Positions 24,139 through 37,600 of a stretch of DNA of 64,000 nucleotides are shown piece after piece. A program made the translations under genes and the position numbers. Within the stretch, counting starts at the first letter, position 1. Each line of letters opens with the position of its first letter. The notes beneath the pieces are model-generated. The model saw only the letters and a list, made by a program, of their open reading frames with translations. It had not been told where the DNA came from and ran no database searches. This DNA is from Rosa chinensis (taxonomy: Eukaryota; Streptophyta; Magnoliopsida; Rosales; Rosaceae), in the NCBI RefSeq assembly GCF_002994745.2, contig NC_037088.1, positions 59,662,397-59,726,396 of the forward strand. Reading direction: 5' to 3'.

Positions 24139-26015
24139 ATGGGAAATTACTATGACATTGACGATATTCTTGCCGAGGAAGAGGTTAGTAATCTTCTTTT
24201 TTGTACCCCGGATTTCATATGTTTTATTTAGATCAGTGTTCTGAATGTGTCTGCTGTTGGCAACCAGCTTGTCTCAGTTGTTTTCCAGAAAGGAGCAAAT
24301 GGGGTTGGAATTGATCCTAGTGCTGAGGCCTATAGTGTAAGTGACCACAGTGGATTTGGAATAGGTGGTCCTTGCTGAAATGACCATTTCTTATATCTTC
24401 TTGGGTGTGTATTGCAGGTCGAACCAGGTTCAAAGGTCAAGCTGCCGTTCTGGCTTGCTTATGAATTACACGCAAGACAAGTAGTAACGATGAAGCTTCC
24501 TGCGTGTTTCAATCAACAGTAATGATCCTTATACTTCAATTCAACATTTTCAGTTGCCAAATTGTAGGGTCGAGTTACTTTCCCTTTTGACCCATTATCT
24601 GGCCTGTGGTCATTAAAATTCAATTAGACTCTAAAATCTGATTTGTAGAAGTTTCCTTTCTATGGTAGTTTATGTTGTCTTTGTCCCATAATGGAATATG
24701 ATAAATTGATAAGTCGGTACTATCTAATATCAGTATTCACTGAATGCGTGAAGAATGACTTGTTTGATTGATTAAGTTTACATTTACTCATTAGATAATA
24801 TATTCAACTCCTGTGGTTTCATATTTTATCAGAACAAGGCTGGAACTGGGGGCTGATGGAAAAGCTGTGGATTTGAGATCTCGATGTCTATACTTCTATG
24901 AATTTGGATGCAAGATAGCACCACTGTGAGTCTCTCCAACCCATTTCTTGTATGCATACTTTTATCAGTGTTCTCTCCTGGTGATATTCTTTTGTTATCT
25001 TATAATAGGTAGATATTTAATTTGTGTGATCCCCTTGTGACAGAGGAGTGAGAGAGCGCATGGCTAAAATCCATTATGGATCAACTATTTTGTTTCTGTG
25101 AATTTGGTTCTTTGTCAATGTAAAATTGAGTACTCCCAAAGCAAATTAATTTCTCAAAAGTATTAGTGTTTTTGTCAGTTAAAAATTTCAGGTAAAGGGA
25201 ATTAATTTCTTACTTTCCTGATATTGTCTCATGAAATCCAGGTCCTTACAATAGATGAATATGGGTATATTTGACACAGAAAGAGAATGTGAAAAATCTC
25301 AAATCAAAGCAGAAAATGAAAAACCAGTATGATCAATAACATCTTTTTGTTATTATGTTGATAGTAGGATAGCTATCTGTTGTAGCTCAATCGCTGCCCC
25401 CTTTTCTCTCTAAATATGTGATACCTATTTGTGCAACAGTTGCAATGTTTTGTGTTGCGAAATACTTGATGACAAATAAATGATACAGGCCACTCAAGTT
25501 CACTCTGTTGGTGAATAGTTTCTGAATAATCAAGCAATACAACTGGATGATTTCCATGTTTATGTTGTTTTGGTGGTATATTGTTGATCTCCTAGTTTAT
25601 GTACTTTATGCTGTCCATGTTTTTGTGGCCTGAAAACTGATTTTGACTACTATTTTCTTCAATGATGGACAGGGTTGGTGATAGAGACATGGGATCATTC
25701 CTGTTATCTGCATTCAGAAACAGGTATCAGGAAGTCCTGGCCAAGGCACATTCTGCAGCATATACAGCAGCTTCAAAACTCTTAACGCTCTTAACAAAAG
25801 AAGAAATCAACTGTGAGATTTAAACTACATAATTTTATGATGTCTTGACATTTGTGTCTCATATATGAATTTTGACAGATAATATCTATGGATATGTAAT
25901 TGCAGTGTATGAGGCAGCTCAATCCTCCATGGCAGCCTTTAAGAAGTGGCGGATGGGTGGCCCAAGATTGCAGAGAGCTTCCGTACTTGGGAGGAAGAGG
26001 AAATCAACTGACTAG
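24139..26015 (+). CDS. PSF3: DNA replication GINS complex subunit PSF3
   Basis: Six coding exons: 24139-24183, 24268-24336, 24418-24518, 24833-24925, 25673-25812, 25906-26015; joined length 185 residues. The start MGNYYDIDDILAEEE followed by VVFQKGANGVGIDPS and LPFWLAYELHARQ is the conserved PSF3 N-terminus. The later block CLYFYEFGCKIAPLVGDRDM and RNRYQEVLAKAHSAA complete the Sld5/PSF-type fold. GINS (SLD5-PSF1-PSF2-PSF3) joins MCM2-7 and CDC45 as the replicative helicase in the nucleus. A 5'-UTR intron is likely: the leader has a donor GTAAGC at 23510 and an acceptor CTCCAG ending at 24078, just before the ATG. All borders are GT-AG. Length and motifs agree with the family, and nothing is broken. 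Confidence 0.95.
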
Positions 26016-27063
26016 TTGCGACCTTTACTCTGCTTCTTCATCTTGTCTGACTCATTATAACAATTTGATATATTTTTCTGGTTGGTGTATGATTATCATT
26101 GTAAGTTTGTAATATAACTTCATAAGCTCAAGCTTAGCAGGAGTACTTCGGTTGAGTTAAACTTTGTAATGGCGGTTCCAAACAAGAATACACCCTCTAT
26201 TCCCAACATGATGTTGGGGATTTTGGTTAAATTGACAAATTTTCCAGGAACTTTTGCCTTTCACGAAGATTCCTTGGATACAAGCCAGTATAATTTCCAT
26301 TGATCTTTTCCCTTTTCCATACGATAAATGTATGTTTGATTTCGTTGGTCGGATCTCACTTGCCTACCCATCAATACAAACACCACACTATCTCTTCTTG
26401 TATCTAAAATACTTAGTTTGTTCTATAACAAAGTTTCAATTCTACACCCACACTCATCTCTTCGAGCTCCTTATTGATTGGTTTGACTTATGACGGACAG
26501 TTTAATACAAGATCTTCTCCCTTATGCAATAATGATATCATTATATACAACCATTTATAGAATTCTCATTTTCTTAAAAAAGAAGAAGAGAAGAATTAAC
26601 AAGTAAATGGTAAGTTAGGAATAGCTCTTCAAAGAATCATAACCGAAAATAAGTGCTACATCAAACTAGATAATGACCAAACGGCCGTGCAAAGCTCATT
26701 TAGCAACTCTATTAACCACCATATCAGTTTTTTAAAAGATAAAATGAAAAATTATTCAACCGTTATAAATTATCACGTGTCGGTAGTTCTTAACAATCTG
26801 ATTAATGTCTATAGCCTTATCTTGATAGTGATTACTCTATTTTTATTTATTTATTTATTTATCTTTTTTGTTTTCATGATCGCGATCACGAGCAAATTCA
26901 TCGGTTTATGAACCAAGCTCAAACCCACGATATTGCTAACTGTGATTTAAGCATTAAAAAAAAAAAAGTGAATGATGATTTTGTTGCCACCGACCGAACC
27001 CAAAGCAAAGCAGACAAAGAAACCTACCTACCAAACCGACCAAAAAATTTCCATGCAGCTCAC
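26016..27063. other. Intergenic and ELF4 promoter
   Basis: The first part is the PSF3 3' UTR. From about 26600 the DNA is the upstream region of ELF4, AT-rich with a (TTTA)n run at about 26840-26865. An open frame continues upstream from ELF4 to 26908 but has low-complexity, UTR-like content. Confidence 0.5.
26774..26779 (+). promoter_or_regulatory. G-box (CACGTG) upstream of ELF4
   Basis: A perfect CACGTG about 285 bp before the ELF4 start codon. G-boxes bind bZIP and bHLH factors and are common in light- and clock-regulated plant promoters. A single hexamer can occur by chance, so its function is inference. I saw no perfect evening element. Confidence 0.3.
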
Positions 27064-27411
27064 ATGACCACCCGCGAATCCTCCTCCGGACTCGACTCTT
27101 CGAGCATGGACGATCAGCCCACCAAACGCACCGTTTCACTTGATCCGGAACCCGAACCCGGCGGCGAGGTCTGGGTCGAAAACTTCAACCGCAGCTTCCG
27201 CCAGGTGCAGGCCGTCCTCGACCGCAACCGCGCTCTGATCCAGCAAGTCAACGACAACCACCAGTCCCGGATTCCGGCCAACATGGTCAAGAACGTCGCC
27301 CTCATCCAGGAAATCAACGCCAACATCCGCAAGGTCGTCTCGCTCTACTCCGACCTGTCCTCCGATTTCTCCACCGTCTTTCCCAACAAGGAGCGCTGCG
27401 ATCCCAACTAG
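27064..27411 (+). CDS. ELF4: EARLY FLOWERING 4 (ELF4), circadian evening-complex protein
   Basis: Single-exon gene of 115 codons, GC-richer than its surroundings. The DUF1313 core is clear: VWVENFNRSFRQVQAVLDRN, LIQQVNDNHQSRIPANMVKN and ALIQEINANIRKVVSLYSDL, which match Arabidopsis ELF4 closely. The family is a small two-helix protein that joins ELF3 and LUX in the evening complex, repressing PRR and PIF genes in the nucleus and so controlling clock speed, hypocotyl growth and flowering. I chose the ATG at 27064 (MTTRESSSGL); a start at 27106 (MDDQPTKR) or at 26908 in the same frame is possible, but the latter adds a non-conserved Lys-run segment. Intronless structure and length fit the family. 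It could equally be called an ELF4-like paralogue; the tight match to the core favours ELF4. Confidence 0.9.
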   Translation: MTTRESSSGLDSSSMDDQPTKRTVSLDPEPEPGGEVWVENFNRSFRQVQAVLDRNRALIQQVNDNHQSRIPANMVKNVALIQEINANIRKVVSLYSDLSSDFSTVFPNKERCDPN

Positions 27412-28420
27412 TCCGTCCCTCGGCGTTTTGCTAAGTAAAATTACTGATCCGCCATCGTTTTGATTTTGAAAATTCAATAATCGCTGCTGTGCTAGGGTCT
27501 CTGAGTGCTTTTATTGTGAGTCGTGTTTGGTGAATAAAATCGCTGAATCGAATAATGCTATAGCTTGTGCTTGTGTGGATTTGTTTGTGCTTTAATTTGA
27601 GGAAATTTTTCGTACTTGTGATTGGATATTGTAGCTTAATTTGATGTGAATGCATTAATTTTGGAATGTGTATCTTTAACTCTAGACTCTAGTGATTATA
27701 TCTCCAAGCTGAAGTGAGTTTTGGGGTTAGTTTAGTACATTGTGTGGTTGATAGGCTTGTTTTGATCATTTTGCGGGAGAGAAATGTAGGTGTGCTTAGG
27801 TTGGCTGTCAAATGCCTTGAAATTGCTTAGAAACTACATAACTTGCTTCGTTGATCTAGTCATAAGCCGTGATCTGTGATGCTTATGAAATTTTGTGTTC
27901 TTGTTTTACAAGGAGGATTACAGTGCAACTGCTTTCCTGTTGAACCTGCCAAACTAAAGACGAGGTACTTATGGCTTTTCGCTCAATGCCTTGTTCGTTG
28001 CTAGGTCTCATGTTAAGCAATCTTCTCAGCAGGTCAACACGGAATGTTCAGATGAGTAGCTTGTTATTAGTTAGGATCTGAATTTGGGTGGTGAAGAATG
28101 AGTACATGCTGCTCCATAGTAGAGGGCAACTTCTCCCACCTATTCTCATGAAAGAAATTTGCGACCATCGGATTAGCAACTTCTGAATCTGTTTGGTTAA
28201 GTTGTATTGTGGATCTGCTCTGCTATAGTTCTCTGCCTTGTATTGTAAAAGACCACTATATTTCAACCTCCCGTGATATTCTTACTGAGACATTGATTAC
28301 TGAATAGTAAGGAAGAAACTCTTTCGTTGCCTTCCAAGGATTCAAGAGTATCATCATTTTGAAGATCTTTTACCGGATTTAAGTTCATGGTATAAGCATA
28401 AGAAGTCTAGACCTCTTATC
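27412..28420. other. 3' flank of ELF4, intergenic
   Basis: T-rich DNA with no recognised coding region; part may be the ELF4 3' UTR. The right limit is where the duplicated cyclophilin segment starts. Confidence 0.5.
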
Positions 28421-30990
28421 TACAGTTCCTGTACTCCTGTAGTAGCTGTGTTAGGCTTGAAACTGTTCTGGAGGTCTTATGATTCAATCACTTTGCAGCC
28501 TAATATGATCAGAACACTGGAAGTGCGGGCATATTGGCAATTCTTGTTTCAAGCTTGTTTATCCTTCAGCTCACTTATATGCTTATTACCTGTTGTTGAT
28601 TACGAGGCTACTGGATTCGGTTGGTTCATTTCAAGCTTTCAGCTTTGGTTTTGATGTGGTTCAATAGCAAGTTTGCTGTTAGGAACAGTCAACAAATTCT
28701 ATCATTAATGCTAAACAATGTTATACCATTTGTATCTAGCTTCTCTTATTACCTCAATTTTGCTAGGGTCGTTCATTCAAGCTGATTAGATGTTACCCAT
28801 TGTTAAGCTTCTTTTCTTGGAGTTTCTTCCAATGACATAATAAACTCCAGGAACAATTTGGTGATTCACAATCAATTGCAACTCGTCATGGAGTTGAAGT
28901 AGTGAGCAACTTGATGCGTACAATTAAACCAAATTTCTTTCTAAATATTAAGCCGCTAACGTGCAATATAAGCGCGTAGTATGAACAACAATATCTCAAC
29001 TAGGCAATAGTTGCTTATCATTTGTATTAGATCAGTCACATCGGAAGTTCACTGATATTGCCATCTTATCATTTTATGAAAGAGTAGGGTAGGCTGGTCA
29101 CATTGGAAGTGCACCGCTGTCTTTGATAACAACCTCACTCGTAGGTATCTCATCCGATCCTCCTACTCGTTCAACCTTGTACACAACGTCCATTCCAGAA
29201 AGCACCTTGCCAAATACAACATGGTGACCATCCGACCTGTGAAGAAAAGGATAACCAAATGCAAGAATGTAAGTTATTGAAAACATTATATCCAGAGATA
29301 GAGCTAAATCTGTCAACAGCAAAAGAGCTCATTCGCCCAGTGCATGGATCCTCTGGCAATTTTCATGTCCAAACTCAAAATGATAACCTTGCCCACAGTT
29401 ACTACTTGATTGACCTAGTTGCCTGTTTGAGAACACCATATTTGGAAATTCAACAATGAAGATATCCCCACAAGTTGGAAAGAAGAAAAAAGTACCAGCT
29501 AGTTTTGACAGTCGTGATGAAGAACTGTGAGCCATTGGTGTCTTGGCCAGAATTTGCCATTGATAAATAACCTGTTTGTCACACAAAAGGACCCGGAACT
29601 CAAAATTACTAGGAAATTAGGAATACACATATTTGCAGTATCTACATTTTGGGAGAACTTTTGCATGAGTAACTACTCGGAAACAAGGAAGACTTTAGCT
29701 TGCCTGGTCCAGTGTGCTTAGCTTTGAAGCTTTCATCCGCAAACTTTTCCCCATAAATCGATTCTCCACCTCTTCCATCGCCAAGAGTGAAATCCCCTCC
29801 CTGAATCATAAAGCTGGGAATAATTCTATGAAATATACTCCCTTTGTAGTGCAGAGGTTTCATACTCTTTCCAATTCCCTTCTCCCCTGAAACCCAAGCC
29901 TACGTTAAACTCAAAAGTAGCAATAGAAAAGCCATAGCTTCCATTTAATCATGGAAATACATTAGGAATAAGGCAGGTAATCACAAGATCACAGTAATTA
30001 ATGGCGCTTAAGTTACTTGGCTACCAGTGCAAAAGTGCTCGAAAGTTCTCTGCATTTGAAACACAAATTTTGTTTAACTATTTCATCACTGGACAGATAA
30101 TACAAGCATATTACACCGGATGAATTACTGGGTACCTACCTATGGTTTTTGGAACTGTTTTTCCAAAGAGACCCATGACTATGCGACCTGAAAGACAATA
30201 CAATGTGAACAAATCAAGAAAACAACATTAATCTACCGAAAGACACCAATGACTTGACATTTTCTCTGAAGTTTTATGTTTTGGGAATTAGGGGAACACA
30301 AAGTTTCAACCTTCATTTAACTCGATCAAATACCGGAACAAATTAGCAACTAGCCTGAAAAACTTGCTAATCTGTTAAAGAATTCATACCAATGGGTTTC
30401 CATCGATTTCGATATCGAAGAACACTTGGTGGGTCACTTGTTCCAAATCATCACTTTCCTGCCAAACCCAGAAACACAAACCATAAGCTCTGTCTGCTTC
30501 CACAGAAAATTGGGTGCTTAGAGTAAGAATCAATCCTCTCACCTCAACAATCTCACTTTTGTTTTTGAGGGTGTTTGGCTGTGATAGGACTTTATCATTG
30601 CTACATCAATTCTGGTATGAAGTTCACAGGTTGATGAGTACAACAATTTAGACAAATTATTATTAAAACACAAGTAAATCCAAGTTCTTTGAACTGAGAA
30701 TCACAAAGAATCATGGAGTGGTACCAGAATGACAACTAATGTCGCCAAGAGAAGCAAACCCCTCAAAAGAGCTGCTGCAGCAACCAACCTTCTGGGCATC
30801 TCTCTCCGCTTTCGTTTACCAAGTCTTCCGCAGCAAAATTGTAGACTTAAGACTGACCCAAAAATTAAATATCGTAGAAGACCATGACCGGTTCTTCTAA
30901 TCTTCTATTTTGTTCATATTTTCTTCATATTCCTACTCTTGTCTTTCTCCAACTCCAAAATGCTAATTTCTTTTTTTTCTTAAGAAAGAC
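28421..30990. repeat. Segmental duplication, left copy
   Basis: Matches 57157-59755 over its whole length with scattered substitutions and small indels, including introns, 3' flank and about 200 bp upstream of the cyclophilin start. The two copies are in the same orientation, about 28.7 kb apart. Confidence 0.9.
29098..30799 (-). pseudogene. Cyclophilin copy with two frame-breaking indels
   Basis: Seven exons line up with the intact copy: 30799-30725, 30458-30390, 30187-30140, 30049-30025, 29886-29704, 29571-29496, 29236-29098. Exon 2 has GGAAACCC where the other copy has GGAAAACCC (one base lost at about 30396), after which the frame hits a TAG at the start of exon 3. Exon 4 carries one extra base (25 nt instead of 24, at about 30032). 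Together they would restore frame but only after the stop. Later exons remain open and keep cyclophilin motifs ([33 protein letters not shown]). The splice borders, including a GC donor after exon 5, are conserved. The gene is most simply a recently silenced duplicate; a sequencing error at both sites would be the alternative. Confidence 0.8.
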
Positions 30991-32660
30991 GTTTTTTTTG
31001 TTGAAACTGAAAGTTGATTGCATTAGATAAATGGCCATAAATAGGCTAGAGACTATCAACACTAAAGAGTAAAGAAATTGGCGGGGAAACAACTAAAATT
31101 TCACTTAAGTATCGTAGCTCAGTACAAATCAATAATGCTCGCTTTTAAGCGAGCCTAGTACATGCTATAATAACCTCGAGTCCTAAGAAAAAACAATCAT
31201 CTATACCTCGCTTGCCAGGCACGCAATTTTGGTATAAACGAAAACATAGAAACATCTCAAAAAGCTCCTAGAAGCTACCATTACACACACTAGACTTGAA
31301 AATAAATGTTAATAAACTTAAAATAGAGCCAACTCATTCTCCTTAGGGTTGGAGTCAACGACATTAGCCAAGTCCTCAGTCAAATTCTTCCTGGCCTTAG
31401 AGGCTTTCTTTTTCTCATTACCTGCGTCCTTGTTCTTCTTTTCTTTATCACCAGTACCACAGCGCATCTTGTTTAGGTTACCAGCAGGTCAACCACATTT
31501 CTTCTTAGTTGCGCTTATCAATAGCCAAACTCAGCCGTAGCTTTTTCGAGGACACCGAGACATCACCTCTGTTTGGCTCCAATTTTCTTTTGGGCTCAAC
31601 AACCTGTTCTCTTTCTCCTCTTCCTGGTAGTGGGAGATGCATGATCATTGTTTTCTTCAATTTCCCGAATAGTGACTTGACGCCGAGCCCTTTGGGGAAG
31701 GAAGGAACCTGTAGACACAGATGCCAAAGTTGCAGCTATCCCAAATGGAATCTATGCTTTGAAGACCAGATTAGGGCAACTGTTATTTGCCCTAGCCTCT
31801 GGCACCCTGATCCCCTGTGCTACATCTCCAGCACCGCCTGTCTGCCCACTCGGACTAGGTCCGACATTCCCAACTCCGTCCTCCAGCCTCGGCCCAGAAC
31901 ATTGTAACCCTACATGGGTTACAAAGCCGCACATGTTGCACCTACAAAGTCAAATCGGAATAGAACCAACACCTTCACTCGATCCTCTAACAAATATAGG
32001 CGTTGATTGAGTATGGGCTGCGAAAACTTGATCTCCACCCTGACATGGAGCACACCTCGTCGGAAAGCCAGCATGTCCCACTCCTTGAGATCACCTATGG
32101 CGCTGCCAATCATGCACACCACCCTTTCCGATCTGAACTCTGAGGGCACATCCATCAGCGTAACCCAATAGGAGGAACGTTGCAGCAACACTGCCAACAC
32201 ATGCTCAACCGTTTCAATGCCATCATATTCCGCTAGTGCTACAGGGGCTCCGTTGAAACCCCAGGGCCACCACGCCAAACACGGTCTCTGTCCATCAGAT
32301 CTGAGAAAGTGAGCACAACCCAATCCCCTACTGCTGGCTCCACCCTAAGATCCCCATTGACATGCCATGCAGATTGAAACATCCCCAGAAAGGTTCGTTT
32401 TCGATAATCTCTAGCTGTGAGCAACTTGCTAACCATGTCTACTTCCAGTTGACGGAGACCCTTGCCCTTGGACGACCTAAGATCCATTACTTTCTTTCAA
32501 TCTACTAGTGCCAAAGATGACACTAGTCGTGCTGCCCATGTGTCGATGTCCTCCATGGTACTAAGACGCGTAAAATCTTGCTGAAACTCTCGCACTCAAC
32601 GAAACCCTAAGCCTAGAGCGTTGAAACCCTAGAGAAAAGTGAGAGAGAAGCGGTGCTAGC
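30990..32660 (-). pseudogene. LINE ORF1-type (DUF4283/zinc-knuckle) remnant
   Basis: Minus-strand frames read MDLRSSKGKGLRQLEVDM, then WHVNGDLRVEPAVGDWVVLT and RDRVWRGGP. After a frameshift near 32270 come PWGFNGAPVALAEYDG and FRFDFVGATC, and after another shift CGFVTHVGLQC, a degenerate CCHC knuckle. This is the layout of the DUF4283 plus zf-CCHC_4 ORF1 of plant LINE elements. An A-run on minus at about 30994-31001 looks like the 3' tail; the 5' part at about 32560-32650 resembles a leader ahead of an ATG that soon meets a stop. No reverse transcriptase follows. It sits right at the end of the duplicated cyclophilin segment. Confidence 0.7.
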
Positions 32661-33114
32661 TTATATATCTTTTTATTATTTATTCGCTTCCATTATGTTC
32701 TCTCTACAATAATTGATTTATTCTATTATATATTCTTGTTTATTTTTTCAAAAACAAAAGTTTAATTTGACACATGCGTGGAGAAAGACTAGTAAATAAT
32801 AAAGAAAATAAAAATTAACAAAAGTTGGACTTTCTTAGAAAGAAAAATGAGCCAGGGGGAGGAAGCGTTCTGACAAGATCCCCCGAGCACATATTAGTCT
32901 CTGGGTCTAGGAAGCCTTTGAGTACACCGTGTGATTGACAAATAAAAAATAATAATTAATAATTCAGTATTAGATTTTCATGAAGCACAGGCAATGAAAT
33001 TGATGACATATAAGGTAATTAGTACTTTTTACACTCTAAAATCTAAATACATGCCATCAATTTATTAGGAGACCCAAACATTTCTAAATATGTAGCTTAT
33101 CACTTCTATTCCAT
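32661..33114. other. Intergenic, AT-rich
   Basis: No gene or transposon ends recognised. Confidence 0.5.
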
Positions 33115-33271
33115 CAACACTTATTGATAACATAGGTTACTAACAAGCTTTCAAAAAAGTAAGAGGTGTCGGGCCGGGGCATCCTTTATGCAAAGGGTAG
33201 CTCCGCCCCTTATGGTCTTTGAAGAAGAAATGCCCAACAATCAAACAAATGTTAAATTATTACAAATTATG

Positions 33272-33306
<35 letters not shown>

Positions 33307-33338
33307 ACTAGTGCAGATAAAAAACGAAGCAAATGGTA
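33115..33338. repeat. Left unit of a tandem duplication split by the hAT element
   Basis: Shares AACAAGCTTTCAAAAAAGTA, TTTATGCAAAGGG and GGTCTTTGAAGAAGAAATGC with 38059-38240. If the hAT element is removed, the two units lie head-to-tail, so a unit of about 200 bp had been duplicated before the transposon landed. It includes a (TA)n tract at about 33279-33302. Confidence 0.8.
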
Positions 33339-33645
33339 GCTCCACCCAAGGTTTTAAATCTCTGCGATATTTTCGATATATCCCCCGATATCTCATTTTT
33401 TCGACCGACCGATATATCTAGGGGGTAAATATCTTATCTTTTACCGTTTCTGCGAAATTTCTCTGACATTGTCAAATATCCCCGATATATTAGATATTTG
33501 CGATATATCCCCGATAAAGTGAAGAAATATCTGTAAAATTTGAGGTAAAAAAAAAAAAAAAAAAACTCGGTAATTCTCTAAATGAAAATATGTGTGAAGA
33601 GAGATCTCCTAAAGGCAAATCTGACTATCTGAGTGAGGAGAAATG

Positions 33646-33757
33646 CCCTCAAGGCGAATCTAGGTGAGTAGAAAATCCCCTCAAGGCGAATCTAGGTGAG
33701 GAAAAAAATCCCCTCAAGGCGAATCTTTACCCTGGAGAAATACCCTCAAGGCGATTT
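33646..33757 (+). repeat. Four tandem CCCTCAAGGCGA repeats in the hAT left arm
   Basis: The core CCCTCAAGGCGA occurs at 33646, 33677, 33711 and 33743 with a spacing of about 31-34 bp and similar intervening text (ATCTAGGTGAG). It lies between the subterminal motif cluster and the transposase. Confidence 0.8.
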
Positions 33758-34049
33758 TGGATGACAAGTAATTCTCTAAAAGTCTAAATGCAAATCTGTG
33801 TGAGGAGAGATTTGGTACTATGTAGTCTATGACTATGTCTGTAACTCTGTATGTAGTTTGTAACTCTGTAGTTGAATAATAGAAAGAAGATAAAGCCATA
33901 AAGGTTCAATTATTCAAATGAGGCCAAATGACATTGCAGAAGGAAGTCAAGGAACCATATATGGATGACATGATGAGAAGAGAGTGCAGAGTACGGAGTA
34001 TTAAATTTTGGCTATGCATCTTGAAAAAGTGAGGAATAATGAAGCTACT

Positions 34050-34235
34050 GTGTAGTCTGTGAGTGTATAGTCTGTAGTTGAATAGTATAAAGAAGCTAAA
34101 TGTTCAAATGCTAAAGTAACTATCAAATGGAATAGGTGTTATGTGTAGTTTGTGAGTGTATAGTCTATAGTTGAATAGTATAAAGAAGCTAAAAGTTCAA
34201 ATGCTAAAGTAACTATCAAATGGAATAGGTGAATA
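34050..34235 (+). repeat. 93 bp tandem duplication in the hAT left arm
   Basis: 34050-34142 and 34143-34235 are nearly identical, sharing AGTATAAAGAAGCTAAA and TCAAATGCTAAAGTAACTAT. A few substitutions separate them. Confidence 0.85.
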
Positions 34236-34600
34236 ACATGCATAAAGAGACTCAGAGCAGGCCGTCAATTATTCAAAAGTGGCCAAGTTTAATTATTTGA
34301 AAAGAGACCAAGTTCAATTATTTCAAAAGAGGCTGAGTGAGTTTGCAAAAGAAACAACATATTAATGAAAAACAGAGTGACTGTGCATCTTGAAGAAGTG
34401 ATCGAGGAATCTATATAAGAGTTTATCATATACTTTAATTTACTCATCGAAGCAGTCTTGCAGTCGTTTTAAAGAAAAGAAGTTCTACATTTCTAGTATA
34501 AATAGTTCTTCTTAATATTACACGTTATGTTTTAGATCTAATTTGCAAGTTATAATAAATATTTACTTGTTTTAGTACATTTTTATATGCTAGATTAAAA

Positions 34601-37600
34601 ATGGCAAGCAGCGGTAGAGGTGGAAATGATCCAGCATGGAAGTACGTAACTCCCGTCGACGAAAATCGAAATGGTACAACATGTATATTTTGTTTTGCCA
34701 CTTTTAAAAGTGGAGGAATTACAAGATTGAAGAGTCATTTATCGGGTTATGATCCTCACAAGAGTGTAAAGAAATGTGATAAGGTGCCACCGGAGATCAA
34801 AACAGAGGTGATAGCATGGATAAATAGAAAAGATTCTATTAAGCAAGAAAAGGCAGCTGTTCAAGATGATATTAGAGAAGAACTCCGCAATGATTATCTT
34901 GGCAATCAAACAAGTCTGTACTATGACGATGACGACAATGATGATGATGGATTTCAGTATCCACCAGACATGCACCCTACAGAACGACAAGATTATCGTG
35001 TTGCAGTAAGACGATCAACCGTAGATCGTGATAAGAACTCTCAGTTTAGTAGAAGATCAAGATTTCAATTTCCAAAACAATCGAGAGGCGGTAGTAGCAG
35101 TCAACAACCGCAACAAGTTGATCGATCAAAAACCTATCGGTACTCATTTCCTGAGCCTCCAGTAGCAATGCCATCAAAAGATAGTCGATCAAAACAAAGC
35201 ACAATTAAATCATTACTAAAAGGTGGTAGAGAACTATTGGCAACAATGGTGTCCAAATACCACATATATGATGTTGTCCCTTTTAACAAAGTTGATTCTC
35301 CACATTTTTAAAACATGTTGACTACAAATGGAAATCTAGGTAAATTATATTGTATTTACATATTTCTTCATGGACGATTATGTTAAGTAGAATTTATATA
35401 ATGAACATTCCTATAAAATAAATCATTTTCTTGTTTAGGTCCTGGTGTAAAGCTTCCTAGCTCCTATGAAATTCAGACTCGTTACTTAGAGAATGAGTAC
35501 ATAGAAATGAAAAGGTATGTGGATACTCACAGAGAAACCTGGAAAATATATGGATGCACTATCATGCGTGATGGATGGACTGGCCCAACCAAAATGTCTA
35601 TTCTAAATTTCATGGTGTATTCAAAAGGTTCAACTGTGTTTTTGAAGTCTGTAGATGCTTCACATATGAAAAAAAATGCTCAGTACATAGAACTATTGTT
35701 AGATGAGATTATACAAGATGTTGGACCAGAAAATGTTGTCCAGATTGTCACTGACAATGCATCAGCATTTAAAAAGGCCAGAAGGGAACTACAGAAAAAA
35801 TATCCGCTGTTCTGGATCCCGTGTGCTGCCCACTGCATCGATTTGATATTTGAAGATATTGGGAAGCAGGAGACTGTTTCCACTGTCGTCAAATGGGCTC
35901 AAAGTGTAACTAACTACATCTATAATCATGGTTGGGTACTGGTTGAAATGAGGAGCATCATGAAGGGAGATTTGATTCGACTGGGTAAAACTCGATTTGC
36001 AACAAATCACATTGCTATCGACAGTATCTTGAAGAAGAAATTTGATTTGAGAAAATTGTTTACAGGTAGCGCATGGAATGAGAATGCAGCGAGTAGGACC
36101 AGAGATGGCAAAAGGATAGAAAAAAGAGTCCTCGATGGGACATTTTGAGATGGCATGGAAGCAATCCATAAAATTTATAAGCCATTGTATGAGATTCTTC
36201 GAATTGTTGACACAGAAATTCAGTCAACCATGCCCATATTATATGATATGTTTGAAAGAGTGAAACAACAAATATCACAGATAAGAGGAAAGAAATGGGT
36301 GCTTAAAATCATCAATGATCGATGGGATAACACATTAAGTCAACCATTGCATGCAGCAGGTATTATTTCTCTATCTCGAAATACGTTTGTATCTTGATAA
36401 TTACTTAGTTAGATCTATATTATATAACTTTTCAGTTTCTTGTTTGTAGCACATTTCTTAAACCCAAATTTTCATTATCGACCTGATGTTGGTTATAGCC
36501 CATGTTTCACAAACTCTCTGTCAACAGTTGTCGAACAATTTAACATAAATGGAGAAATTGCGAATACATTTATGGATGAGGTAACTTCTTATTGATGACA
36601 ACCTTAAAAAATTTTGGGATTAGAAATGACCAATTTTCAAATGGTTAATGCAAATTGTATGCTTTAGGGATGCAAAGGAATCATTTGGGTCAACCATAGC
36701 AAGAAAAACAAGAGAAACCAGAAATACAGGTTTGTGGTATATCCGTATATGTATACATTAAAACACACACACACACACATATAATTTCTTTAATACAAAA
36801 TGTTGATCTACTATAGCAGTAACTCATTGTAGTAGCTTTACAGCTGATTGGTGGACACAATGTGGGTATTCTGCACCAAACATGCAGAAAATTGCAATGC
36901 GTATTTTGGCACAAACGGCTTCTTCTTCTGCATCTGAGAGAAAATTGGAGTACATTTGCTATTATTCATACCAAGCAAAGGAACCGTTTGGCATATCAGA
37001 AGATGGAAAAGATTGTATACTGCTACTACAACATGAAGATGTGGCTACGAGATAAACAGGCAAAGAATAATGTGGTCAATGAAAACAACTATATAGATCT
37101 ACTTTATGTTGCAAGCGAGCCGCTTGATAATGGCATTGATCCACTTCATGATTGGATTATGCCTGTACACCTCGATGATGAAGCTGGAAGACCTCTTCCA
37201 CAAGTTGTAGAAACTGCAACTAATGCTGGAATCAACGTAGAGAAAGTCTTATCTGAAGAAGTTGTTAAAAACCCAGAAGATAATTCAGATAGTGATGATG
37301 CGTGGGGTGGTACAGCAACTCTAGATAGTTCTGATGATGGTGGAGAGGGTGGAAGAGGAACAGATGGTGGAGGTGAAAGATATGAATATGGACAATCTTC
37401 TATGGATAGAGGATTCCAATTTACCTGTGAAGGTAATTTTGATCATGCCACCCAAGATGAAGACCACGGAGTGAGAACAGCTGGTCATGGTGCTCAAGAG
37501 AAGACCCGATATAGGAGGAGGACTAGAGGTGCAACTGATGATGAAAGTACCCCATCTGATGTTTCTTCAATTACCTTAAGTTTTGATTTTATCAGTTTAG

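Noticed and set aside
26908..27063. N-terminal extension of ELF4 from 26908
   Set aside because: The extra text is not ELF4-like and contains a Lys run from an A-tract; the family starts close to the core domain.
34739..34990. Minus-strand frame inside the hAT transposase
   Set aside because: Mirror of the acidic Asp-rich linker of the transposase; not a gene.
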